From Bryobacterales bacterium (GTDB lineage: Bacteria; Acidobacteriota; Terriglobia; Bryobacterales; UBA6623), in contig JAPPLB010000152.1 in assembly GCA_028819575.1 (NCBI GenBank), positions 1 through 64,000 on the forward strand: DNA of 64,000 bases. Direction: 5' to 3'. Of the stretch, positions 11,183 through 18,325 are shown piece after piece. The notes beneath the pieces are model-generated. The model had not been told where the DNA came from, searched no databases, and saw only the letters and a program-made list of their open reading frames with translations. A program made the position numbers and the translations under genes. The stretch's first letter is position 1. Every line of letters begins with the position of its first letter.

Positions 11183-12028
11183 ATGACGGCCAGCTCGCCG
11201 TCGGGTGAATCCTTCACGATGCTGTCCAACTTAGACCGGTTCAAGAAGGACCTAGATTCCCTCATCGAAACTGGGAGTCAGCTCGAGAATTCAATTCAAG
11301 CCAAATGTTACCCGGAGCAGTTCAAGTCCGCAGCTAAGAAGAAATTCGGCGCGGAGGCCGAAGAGTTCATCGCAGCCTTGCCGCCATTCGCTACGACGTA
11401 CCAGATCTGGTATTCGAAAGCGAAGGCCCTGATTGCACAACTGCTGCCTGACCGCCTGGCAGATTTCGTTCGGCACTACGAGAAGCCGAAATCCAGAAAG
11501 AATATCACGTTCGAAAACTATCGCATTGAAGACTGCGTCCTTGGCTTGACTATGACTCGTGGCTGGGAGAAGGAGAAGGTCGTGGGGCCGGAAGGCGCGA
11601 TTCCGCACTTTCAACAGCAACTTGCGATTCTCAAGGCAGTGAGAGCACGCTTTGAGAGTTCACTATTCGATATCAGCCAACTAGTAATAGCCGACCTCTT
11701 CGATTCTGAGCTGGCGACAGCGTCAGAATTGGCGAAGAAGAAGTTCCTCCGTGCTGCAGGCGTGGTGGCTGGAGTTGTCCTGGAAAAGCATTTGGCCCAA
11801 GTGTGTAAGAATCACTCGATAAAGATGTTAAAGCAGTCGCCCACTATAAGCGATCTGAACGACCGGCTGAAGGCAGAGAACGTTGTCGATGTTCCACAGT
11901 GGCGGTCCATACAATACCTAAGTGACATCCGCAATATGTGTGCCCACAACAGGCAAACGGAACCCAAGATGGAGCAGGTCAGCGATCTCATCGCTGGAGT
12001 GGACAAGACGATTAAAACCCTATTCTGA
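11183..12028 (+). CDS. HEPN-like protein of an accessory region
   Basis: This 281-residue cytoplasmic protein has no signal peptide. It is helical and rich in Lys and Glu. Its C-terminal ~110 residues look like a HEPN-type helical bundle containing RNMCAH (near residues 252-257), which fits the R-x4-H motif of HEPN ribonucleases and nucleotide-binding HEPN proteins. Similar C-terminal domains occur in stand-alone defence or stress proteins. An alternative start is the ATG at 11219 (MLSNLDRF). Base composition is lower in GC than in flanking operons and its neighbours are fragments and unknowns, which fits horizontal acquisition. A defence function is inference only. Confidence 0.6.
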   Translation: MTASSPSGESFTMLSNLDRFKKDLDSLIETGSQLENSIQAKCYPEQFKSAAKKKFGAEAEEFIAALPPFATTYQIWYSKAKALIAQLLPDRLADFVRHYEKPKSRKNITFENYRIEDCVLGLTMTRGWEKEKVVGPEGAIPHFQQQLAILKAVRARFESSLFDISQLVIADLFDSELATASELAKKKFLRAAGVVAGVVLEKHLAQVCKNHSIKMLKQSPTISDLNDRLKAENVVDVPQWRSIQYLSDIRNMCAHNRQTEPKMEQVSDLIAGVDKTIKTLF

Positions 12029-12178
12029 GCAGCGCTCTTTAGCCGGCTTTGCCCTTGTTTCGGAAGCCCGAAAAACGCCGAATCAACTGCCCCAGACCAG
12101 TCGCAGCCGTCACCATCCGCCCTTTTCTGCCGCACGTAGTGCTGTCCTCAAGGCGAATCGATGCGCCGTAAGTCTCAG

Positions 12179-12934
12179 TCACAGGTCTAAAGATGAGGGT
12201 GATGAAAGTGATAACCAAACCTGCCGGAGCAGCAACAGAATCATGATCGGATACAAAGTTAGAAATCCGAAAATCACCGACGACAATAGCGGATGATCGA
12301 ACTGGTCGCTCGCACCGAAGACCCCTAAAATCCCGTGTAAAGTCGCACTCAGGCCCACTATTAACATCACAACACCCAGCGGTAACCACTTAACTAGAAG
12401 TAACCTTCTGTACCACCTGGAAGTCCCCTCACGCGGTCGATACTGAAGCCCTTTTGGAAGGCCCATGATGGTCCCGGTACATTTCGGTGCTTCAACGGGG
12501 CCGCTATGGAGCACTTCCAGTACACCACCATCACCTGGATCTAAGAACTCAAAACCCCAACACACCGTTCCGCTTGCTTCTTCTGATGTGTCTGCAGTAA
12601 AACGGAGGACTTCTCGGGTCACCTTTCTGATTCTGACATTGAGAATTTCACCAGCAAAGTGAAATCGCAATGGATCGTAGGCTACGATGTCGGATCCTTT
12701 CAGAGTCTTCTTCCCTGCGTTCCATATCCAAACAGTGCTTGAAGTGAGCCTTGGAACCAGACTTCCCCGATACCGAACTTCGACTTCGTCTGGAAATACA
12801 GCCTTTCCGCCGATCATCGACACGTCGAGAGATTGGAAGGCAACGATGCTGGGTTTCCGAGCTAGCCAAGTCAGCACAAGACCCGCGATTCCAACAAGGA
12901 TACCAACCCAGCCAAAACTCAAATATTCCAGCAT
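12179..12934 (-). CDS. Hypothetical membrane protein
   Basis: This 251-residue protein has one N-terminal membrane segment (residues 5-25, FGWVGILVGIAGLVLTWLA). A soluble beta-rich middle section follows (about residues 30-165), then two C-terminal membrane helices (about 184-206 and 218-240). The middle section (RYRGSLVPRLTSSTVWIWNAGKKTLKGSDI) looks like the small exposed domain found in various membrane unknowns. No family was recognised. It converges with the HEPN-like gene at 11183-12028 with a gap of 150 bases. Composition resembles that accessory gene rather than the chromosome backbone. Confidence 0.6.
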   Translation of the reverse strand: MLEYLSFGWVGILVGIAGLVLTWLARKPSIVAFQSLDVSMIGGKAVFPDEVEVRYRGSLVPRLTSSTVWIWNAGKKTLKGSDIVAYDPLRFHFAGEILNVRIRKVTREVLRFTADTSEEASGTVCWGFEFLDPGDGGVLEVLHSGPVEAPKCTGTIMGLPKGLQYRPREGTSRWYRRLLLVKWLPLGVVMLIVGLSATLHGILGVFGASDQFDHPLLSSVIFGFLTLYPIMILLLLRQVWLSLSSPSSLDL

Positions 12935-12964
12935 GTGGCGAGTTGCAGCGGCGCAACGATCAGG

Positions 12965-13252
12965 TCAAATATCTGTTGCTACCCCATAGACAGGCTCGCC
13001 AGCAGCATCATTGCCTCCCTCAAGGATGCAGTGAGAGTTCCGTACTGAAACTACCGCCCTCTTCAGGTCAGATGCTCCCCCACGAACCTGTAGTATCACT
13101 ACCCATTCACGTAGTCCAGCATACTTGTCCACAACGCTGAGGCCCACGTCTGCTGCCTGTTCATTATGCCACTCCCGTGAAAGCGGAGCTTCTCGATAAC
13201 GACCCTTCCCGCAACGTAGCGGCACATCCTTCCCTAACGTGCGCTCACGCAC
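12965..13252 (-). CDS. Doubtful 95-residue hypothetical protein
   Basis: An open frame of 95 residues has a protein-like central part (REWHNEQAADVGLSVVDKYA, then GLREWVVILQV) but no recognised family, no signal and no clear ribosome binding site. It may be a decayed remnant in the accessory stretch. It is listed because no other gene explains 12935-13320. Confidence 0.25.
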   Translation of the reverse strand: MRERTLGKDVPLRCGKGRYREAPLSREWHNEQAADVGLSVVDKYAGLREWVVILQVRGGASDLKRAVVSVRNSHCILEGGNDAAGEPVYGVATDI

Positions 13253-13323
13253 TCATTTCCGCTGCTAAGAAACGTTGCGGTGACACAATCAACCGCTTGA
13301 CTGTTTTCAAGGGCTACCGCGAC

Positions 13324-13401
13324 ATGCAAATCGGCTACGCCGGTGTGTCCACTGTCGACCAGGAGACGGCGCTCCAGATCCGCACTTTCGAGCAGATCTG
13401 A
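13324..13401 (+). pseudogene. N-terminal stub of a serine recombinase
   Basis: The 25-residue frame reads MQIGYAGVSTVDQETALQIR then TFEQI and stop. It matches the N-terminus of small serine resolvases/invertases (M-x-IGYARVST-x-DQ-x-LQ), including the catalytic Ser of VST, with the usual Arg of YARVST changed to Gly. The remaining ~160 residues are absent and no continuation is visible in other frames nearby. It is a relic of a mobile element and supports the view that 10485-14980 was assembled from foreign pieces. Confidence 0.7.
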
Positions 13402-13510
13402 CTCTAGCGTGGCCACGCCTCAATCCTGACCATCGAGAGCTACCTGGAACTCAGGAGGAACCTCCACGACGCCCATGCGACCGCCTCGGGCTCGTGGGCT
13501 GGGAAGGGGG

Positions 13511-14200
13511 TTATTGTGGCTCGCCGTTGACGAAGGTTAAGGTTTCCGTGCTTCCGTCCGGGGAGCGGAACACCCAGCGGCCGTGCCGCTCGCCGGCCAC
13601 CCACGGGCCTTCATTGACTTGCCCATTCAGGGAGCGCTCGACCCAGCGGCCGTGCTTCTTACCATCCACATACGGCACTTCCTGCACGCGTCCGTCAGCC
13701 AAGCGGAAGATCCAGCGGCCGTGCGCCTTGCTGTTCACGTACGGTCCCTCCCCTACGTTCCCGTTCGCAAACCGCTCGATCCAGCGGCCAGTCTTCTCGC
13801 CGTACACATACGGCCCTTCTGCCACGGTCCCGTTCACGTCCCGCAGGACCCAGTGGCCGTGCTGCTTGCCGGCGCGGAGGAACCCCGTTACCTCGTAGTC
13901 TCCACTGGCCCATTTCCAAGTGAGGGTACCCGTACCTTGCGCCAAGCCGCCCACGCAACCGGCGCTCCACGTCACGGTCGCTCCCTGCCTGAGGCGGGAG
14001 GTCCACACATAGCAGCTTGGATGGCTTTCCAGCTCCTTCCAGCACGCGGTGCCTTTCGGCTGCCCCGCGCAACTCGGCTCCTCCGGCCCCGGCTGGAACA
14101 ACTGACCTGCCCCCGGAGCGGAGCAGACAGCAGCCAGCAGAACGATGAGGGTGCTGATTCTTATCTTCGCTGACCAACACATGACAGGCCTCCGGCGCAC
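13511..14200 (-). CDS. Secreted MORN-repeat protein
   Basis: This 229-residue protein has an N-terminal signal peptide (hydrophobic residues about 13-28; several Met starts are possible). Two Cys pairs follow near residues 44-68 and then five to six tandem MORN-like repeats of about 23 residues with the pattern GPYVxGxxxGRWxxRxxNGxV. The repeats are visible in the DNA as a ~69-base periodicity between 13520 and 13880. Comparable toxin-antitoxin-like or envelope-associated MORN proteins exist, but the role here is unknown. MORN repeats often bind lipids or act as scaffolds. It sits in the accessory stretch. Confidence 0.8.
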   Translation of the reverse strand: MRRRPVMCWSAKIRISTLIVLLAAVCSAPGAGQLFQPGPEEPSCAGQPKGTACWKELESHPSCYVWTSRLRQGATVTWSAGCVGGLAQGTGTLTWKWASGDYEVTGFLRAGKQHGHWVLRDVNGTVAEGPYVYGEKTGRWIERFANGNVGEGPYVNSKAHGRWIFRLADGRVQEVPYVDGKKHGRWVERSLNGQVNEGPWVAGERHGRWVFRSPDGSTETLTFVNGEPQ

Positions 14201-14465
14201 TCAGCGCATAGTTGCAGTCTGGCTAAATCGTAGCACGCTATTCAAGTGTGCGATTCCCCGAGCGGGTCCACGACCCGCCTTGCTTCCTCGCAGCCAATGA
14301 GAGCCCGATTGGATGGGTCTATAGTCCCGCAACTCCTGTGTATGGTACTCCCGCACCCGCCTTGATTTGAAGGGACTTACGCCCTGCCGTAACTTAGTTT
14401 CATAGCCGCAATGCAGAAAACAGAGTTGTGACACACAAGCCCGCGACTCGATTAGACCGGGAGAG
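14201..14465. other. Non-coding accessory stretch
   Basis: No gene is supported. A perfect 6-bp hairpin (GCGGGT ccacg ACCCGC) lies at 14262-14278. The right edge is the abrupt start of a truncated AbrB/MazE reading frame. Confidence 0.4.
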
Positions 14466-14657
14466 CGGCCCAAGGCGCTGGTCGAGGACCTCGGTCTGAA
14501 GCCGGGCAACGAGTTGGAGATGGTATCCGCCACGCCGGAGCGCATCGCTCTCGCAAAGGACGACCGCCGCGATCGGGTCATCGAACGAATGCGCGCGCGG
14601 GCTTGGCCCGTACCCGGGGATTACGTGTTTGACCGCGAGGAAGTCAACGCCCGGTGA
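14466..14657 (+). pseudogene. 5'-truncated AbrB/MazE-type antitoxin
   Basis: The frame reads RPKALVEDLGLKPGNELEMV and continues to DYVFDREEVNAR and stop. This is the SpoVT/AbrB antitoxin consensus from the residues R(I)PKALVEDLGLKPG onwards. The N-terminal ~15 residues of the family (the MRTTVSKWGNSLAVRI part) are missing and no in-frame start codon lies at the breakpoint. The C-terminal tail is intact and overlaps the start of the downstream PIN fragment (CGGTGA), as in real vapBC-type operons. Confidence 0.75.
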
Positions 14658-14743
14658 GAACGTTTCTTGACACGAACATCCTGATGTGTGCCCAGGGCAA
14701 CGGGGCCAGGTGCCGCAGCAGATTCCGGCGCTTCACGCCGTGA
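14654..14743 (+). pseudogene. 3'-truncated PIN-domain toxin
   Basis: A GTG at 14654, overlapping the antitoxin stop, begins VRTFLDTNILMCAQG. This is the N-terminus of a VapC/PIN ribonuclease with the first acidic residue of the active site in DTNIL. Homology ends after about 15 residues, near 14700, where the sequence becomes the antisense of the hicA start. The remaining frame is 29 codons long. It is a remnant left by recombination and cannot encode an active toxin. Confidence 0.7.
14707..14736 (-). pseudogene. N-terminal stub of HicA toxin
   Basis: Reading leftwards from the hicB stop, a GTG overlapping that stop (GTGA) begins VKRRNLLRHL. This matches the start of HicA mRNA interferases (M-K-RR-x-L-x-RHL). 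The next expected residues (the HGC...GGxHxx part with the catalytic His) are absent because the sequence joins the vapC-like fragment. The overlap arrangement is normal for a hicB-hicA pair. Confidence 0.6.
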
Positions 14744-14954
14744 CGGAGAGCGGCTCTCTGATGACCGCGCTGCCGGCGGCATCTTCGCGGGCCAAGATCC
14801 GGTTGGCTTCGACCACCAGGGCGACGGCTTCACGAAGATTCGTTCGGGCTTCTTCGAGTGAGGCGCCTTGGGTGTTGGCGCCGGGAAATTCCTCGATGGA
14901 GGCGATATAGCCTTCGGGAACTTTCTGGAACACCGCCGTGCATTCGAGGTCCAT
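14733..14954 (-). CDS. hicB: HicB-family antitoxin, orphan
   Basis: This 73-residue protein begins MDLECTAVFQKVPEGYIASI and continues EEFPGANTQGASLEEARTNL. That is the partial RNase-H-like fold of HicB/UPF0150 antitoxins, including the typical G-x-TQG-x-S-x-EEA motif. The ATG at 14954 has a good ribosome binding site (CAGGAG, 6 bases upstream). The cognate HicA is reduced to a 10-residue stub, so this antitoxin has no visible partner. It may persist as a neutral relic or counter a toxin elsewhere. Confidence 0.8.
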   Translation of the reverse strand: MDLECTAVFQKVPEGYIASIEEFPGANTQGASLEEARTNLREAVALVVEANRILAREDAAGSAVIREPLSVTA

Positions 14955-15033
14955 ATCCGGCTCCTGAAACAATGATACGCCGGTAGCTGCACGGCAGAAG
15001 CGGGATCAGCGCTCGTCGCCGGGATCCTGCTAG

Positions 15034-15294
15034 CCTTCAGGTCCCACCACGTGGCGAAACGAAGTGTGTCAGAGGCCGGCAGCACGAGGCGCAAGCCGCG
15101 TGTCGCGCGCAAGACGGCCTTCAGGGTTTTTTTACGAAACACGAGACACGGCTTTTTACGGTTAACCGGCCGTCAGACATTTCTTCTGGAGCGAACGAGG
15201 CCTCCACCAAAGGTTTTCACGAAACACGAGACACGAGACACGAATCACGGCTTTTATGTTTTTCACGAAACACGAGACACGGCTGTTAGTGATT
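15034..15294. repeat. Decayed MITE left half with three CACGAA-type arrays
   Basis: 15034-15110 is a diverged left half of the MITE (CCACCACGTGGCGAAACG, then GAGGCGCAAGCCGC). It is followed by ACGAAACACGAGACACGG (about 15133-15150), a CAGACATTTCTTCTGGAGCG block at about 15174-15193, a CACGAAACACGAGACACGAG array (about 15218-15250) and another CACGAAACACGAGACACGG (about 15263-15281). The last unit lies next to the stop of the minus-strand PepSY gene. No gene lies in 14955-15318. Confidence 0.75.
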
Positions 15295-15318
15295 AACGCC
15301 AGACCGCCGGAACCTTCT

Positions 15319-16452
15319 TCAGGAACCGAAGAAACGGCGCCAGCTCATAGCGAGACCGGTCCAGACCATGACGGCGACACCCAGGGACACGACGCCGGCG
15401 ATCGACTGGCCGACTACGCCGTACACCTCTCCGGTGTGCGCAAACCGCAACCAGCGCCGGATCTTGAAGCCGGGGGTGAAAGTCGGATAGCCGGCGCGCT
15501 CGACCAGTTCGCCGGTTGCCCGGTCGAACAGCAGGTCCTCGCTCTTCGACGGCTGGCGGCCGTTTCCGCGGTCGGCCGCGACCACGACGGGGTCGTGAAT
15601 CGAATCGGGAAGGTCGATCGTGAGCGTTCGCCATCCGGGCGTCTCGACGCCGGCCCTCGTGATCAGCGTCTGCAGCTCGACCAACGGGGCCGTCGGCTCC
15701 GGCGCGGCGGACGGGTTGTCCCGCGCGTCTGACCGCCGCGGCCTCGGCGACTGCTGAAACGGCGGTGTGTCGCCCGCCATCCGATGGACGAGATCGGCGG
15801 CCCACTGATACGAGATGGTGGCCCCGCTGAAAACGATGATGGCGAGCGGAAGGGCCGACCAGAAGCCGATCACGCTGTGCCAGTTGAAATCGCGCGCACG
15901 CCCCTTGAGGCGGCGGCGGAACCACAGTGCTTGTCTCCAGGTGGCGCGGCTTCGGATCGACGGCCACCAGAGATAGACCCCGCTCACGATCAGGAACAGG
16001 AATCCGAGGTTGGCGACTGCAACGACCGTCCGGCCGATGATCCGATATTCGCCCTCCAGGGCGAACCACCGGTGCCAGTACATGACGCTCCGGAGGAAGC
16101 GCCGCGTTCGGGTGTTGCCATCGCCCAGCCGATTGCCGGTGAAGCGGTCGACGAAGACGGTGGCTCCGCCGTCGAGCTCGACGACCGCCGGCTCGAGCGG
16201 GTCTCTGTGCAAGGCCACGGAAGTGACGGCGTCTGCGGGCTGTCCGCCGGTGACCCGAGTGATCAGCTCGTCGAGCCCGAGCGGTGCGGCGCCCGGACCC
16301 GGCGGATTAGCGCGATAGTCGCGCAGCGCCCACCGGTTCAACTGCGCCTCGTAGGTGAGGATCACGCCGGTCACCGCCAGCATGAGGATCACGACGCCGG
16401 CGGTGACGCCGACCGCCAGATGGACCCAGAAGATCGCCTTGCGCAGGGACAT
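15319..16452 (-). CDS. PepSY-associated transmembrane protein
   Basis: This 377-residue inner-membrane protein belongs to the PepSY_TM family, often linked to iron or siderophore uptake as a putative ferric reductase. The N-terminal helix (HLAVGVTAGVVILMLAVTGVI) is followed by a periplasmic PepSY domain (VTSVALHRDPLEPAVVELDG). Further helices lie near residues 140-165 (with YWHRWF just before), 200-220 and 345-365. Conserved membrane His residues (WVHLAVG, YWHRW, NWHSVIGFW, RFAHTGEVYG) could bind haem. It lies downstream of a small Tat lipoprotein gene on the same strand and divergent from a JmjC oxygenase gene, suggesting a functional cluster. Confidence 0.85.
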   Translation of the reverse strand: MSLRKAIFWVHLAVGVTAGVVILMLAVTGVILTYEAQLNRWALRDYRANPPGPGAAPLGLDELITRVTGGQPADAVTSVALHRDPLEPAVVELDGGATVFVDRFTGNRLGDGNTRTRRFLRSVMYWHRWFALEGEYRIIGRTVVAVANLGFLFLIVSGVYLWWPSIRSRATWRQALWFRRRLKGRARDFNWHSVIGFWSALPLAIIVFSGATISYQWAADLVHRMAGDTPPFQQSPRPRRSDARDNPSAAPEPTAPLVELQTLITRAGVETPGWRTLTIDLPDSIHDPVVVAADRGNGRQPSKSEDLLFDRATGELVERAGYPTFTPGFKIRRWLRFAHTGEVYGVVGQSIAGVVSLGVAVMVWTGLAMSWRRFFGS

Positions 16453-16573
16453 GTCCGGTCGAGGCTCGGGACAAGCGGCCCCGGGCTACAAGCCAATCGT
16501 GAAATTCTGCATAACGGCGAGGCGATGAGGGACCAACCCTGCAGGAGTTTGCGCCGGTGCCCTGCGCGGACTG

Positions 16574-16828
16574 CTACTGCTGGCTGTCGGAGTCGGTCGC
16601 TTGGTCGGAATCGGTTTCCTGGCCCCCGGTGTCGCCCTCGCCGTCGGAATCGGTGCCGCTGGGGCAGGCCGCGGTCATGGCGGCGGCCGCTGCGATCGAG
16701 CCGGCCGCGATCGCACGTGAGAAAAACGAGCGGCGATCGACCCGGGCGGTGGTGATATCCTCGTCCGTCAGCGCCGTCGGCGATTCGGGAGGGGTCGCGC
16801 CGGGGTCGCTGTTCTCCGAACTGCTCAT
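16574..16828 (-). CDS. Small Tat-exported lipoprotein-like peptide with acidic tail
   Basis: This 84-residue protein has a twin-arginine signal (RVDRRSFFSRAIAAG, residues 30-44) followed by an Ala-rich helix and a lipobox-like MTAAC (Cys near residue 55). The mature part is only ~30 residues of Ser, Thr, Asp, Gly and Gln (TDSDGEGDTGGQETDSDQ). There is no recognisable fold. It lies 121 bases upstream of the PepSY gene on the same strand and 141 bases from the divergent JmjC-type oxygenase. It could be a metal-binding tether or a modified peptide; both are speculation. Confidence 0.7.
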   Translation of the reverse strand: MSSSENSDPGATPPESPTALTDEDITTARVDRRSFFSRAIAAGSIAAAAAMTAACPSGTDSDGEGDTGGQETDSDQATDSDSQQ

Positions 16829-16969
16829 GACATTGCTCCTTGATCTGGAAACTGCAAGTGAGTCTCAATATGCTAGTGATGCGTGCCATGGCTGTCAAGC
16901 CGTGACCCGCGCCGCGGGACCAATGCGCGACAACGAAATACTATCGGTCGCACCGCACGGAGCACTCAC

Positions 16970-18187
16970 ATGACGACGGACCACACCGCGCCGGAACCGG
17001 CGATCGACCGCGACTGGTACGCCTGGCTCATCGATCCGCTGCCGGCCGTGGAGTTCGAAAACGACTACTACGAGCAGCGGCTTTTTCACATCCGGCGCAA
17101 GGCGTCCGCGTACTACGCCGATCTCCTCTCGGTGAGCGACCTTGACATCGTGCTCGGCACCCACTCGGCCGGTCATCGGGACATCAAGCTGGTTCGGGCC
17201 GACGGAGACGTTGCCCCCCGCGAGTACACGAACGACGCCGGCAGGGTCCAGCCTCTCGAGGTCGCGAAACACTTCGACGACGGCGCGACCGTCATCTTCA
17301 ACCAGATCCATACGCGCGTGCCGTCGCTGGCGCGGCTGTGCGTCGCGCTCGGGCGGCGCTTCTCGTCGCGAGTCCAGACCAACGTTTACCTCACGCCGCC
17401 CGACGCTCAGGGATTCGACCCGCACTGGGATACCCACGATGTCTTCGTGCTGCAACTCAGTGGCACAAAGCGCTGGTCGATCTACGACACCAAGGTGAGA
17501 TTGCCGCTACGGGGCCAGCGCTTCGAACGCGGTACGCCACCGGGCGACGTCAGCAACGAGTTCGAACTCGGCCCGGGCAGCGCCCTCTACCTTCCGCGCG
17601 GCCTGATGCACTCGGCCCGCTCGACGGGTCAGGCGTCGTTGCATATCACGCTCGGGCTCACGGCGTTTACATGGGCGGAGTTTCTCGTCGAAAGCGTCAC
17701 CGCGGCGGCGCTCGAGGAAGAATCGCTCCGCCGGAATCTCCCTCGCGGGTTCGCGAGCGCGGGATTCCCTGCAGCCGAGCGGGAGCATCTGTTCAGCGAG
17801 AAGCTGGCGTTCGTGCAGTCACGGTTCGACCCCGAGGTCGTGTGGCGGCGCTTTGCAGGCGAGGTCTTGGCCACCGACGTGCCGCTGTTCACCGACCTGC
17901 TCAGCCAGCGGCTCCGCCAGGACCGGCTGACGCCGGGCTCGCGGGTAAGGCGCCGTGCCGGGCTGCTCACCGAAGCCGTGAAGGACGGGGAGACTTGCCT
18001 CCTCCGTTTCTGTGACCGGGAGCTCAGGCTGCCGGCCGGCGTGTGGCCCGCGCTGCAGTTTGCCACGACGGCTGACGAGTTCGCCGTCCAGGACCTGCCC
18101 GACTGTCTGGATGTCGAGGGCAAGCTGACCCTCGTTACGCGGCTCGTCAAGGAAGGGGTTCTCCAGAACGCCTCACAGGAAAGGTAG
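16970..18187 (+). CDS. JmjC/cupin-4 family oxygenase
   Basis: This 405-residue protein resembles the ribosomal-oxygenase branch (cupin_4/JmjC) of Fe(II)/2-oxoglutarate dioxygenases. Features are FNQIHTRVPSLARLC, the iron-binding HxD in DPHWDTHDVFVLQLSGTKRW and the distal His in LPRGLMHSARST. A C-terminal winged-helix-like region follows. Known relatives hydroxylate His or Arg residues of ribosomal proteins. The start at 16970 removes 29 residues that lie in the divergent promoter region. It faces away from the small Tat peptide and PepSY genes, so a peptide or protein substrate nearby is possible. The stop is followed directly by a MITE half. Confidence 0.8.
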   Translation: MTTDHTAPEPAIDRDWYAWLIDPLPAVEFENDYYEQRLFHIRRKASAYYADLLSVSDLDIVLGTHSAGHRDIKLVRADGDVAPREYTNDAGRVQPLEVAKHFDDGATVIFNQIHTRVPSLARLCVALGRRFSSRVQTNVYLTPPDAQGFDPHWDTHDVFVLQLSGTKRWSIYDTKVRLPLRGQRFERGTPPGDVSNEFELGPGSALYLPRGLMHSARSTGQASLHITLGLTAFTWAEFLVESVTAAALEEESLRRNLPRGFASAGFPAAEREHLFSEKLAFVQSRFDPEVVWRRFAGEVLATDVPLFTDLLSQRLRQDRLTPGSRVRRRAGLLTEAVKDGETCLLRFCDRELRLPAGVWPALQFATTADEFAVQDLPDCLDVEGKLTLVTRLVKEGVLQNASQER

Positions 18188-18325
18188 CCTGCATTTCTCA
18201 CCACGCGGCGAGGCGAAGTGCGTGAGAGGGCTGTCAGGACGAGGCGCGAGCCGCTTGGCGCACGCGAGACGGCCTTTAAGGTTTTTCACGAAACACGAAA
18301 CACGAGACACGAATCACGGCCTTTT
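18188..18325. repeat. MITE left half joined to CACGAA-type repeat
   Basis: CCTGCATTTCTCACCACG starts on the base after the TAG of the JmjC gene. The MITE homology runs to about 18268. It then joins TTTTTCACGAAACACG and the array ending ATCACGGCCTTTTA, which contains the stop of the convergent MFS gene. The same join (left half followed by GAGACGGCCTT or AAGACGGCCTT) is seen near 15110. Confidence 0.85.

Noticed and set aside
15034-15294. CRISPR array suggested by the regular CACGAAACACG units
   Set aside because: Units are short (about 8-11 bases), directly adjacent and without unique spacers; no cas genes are present.
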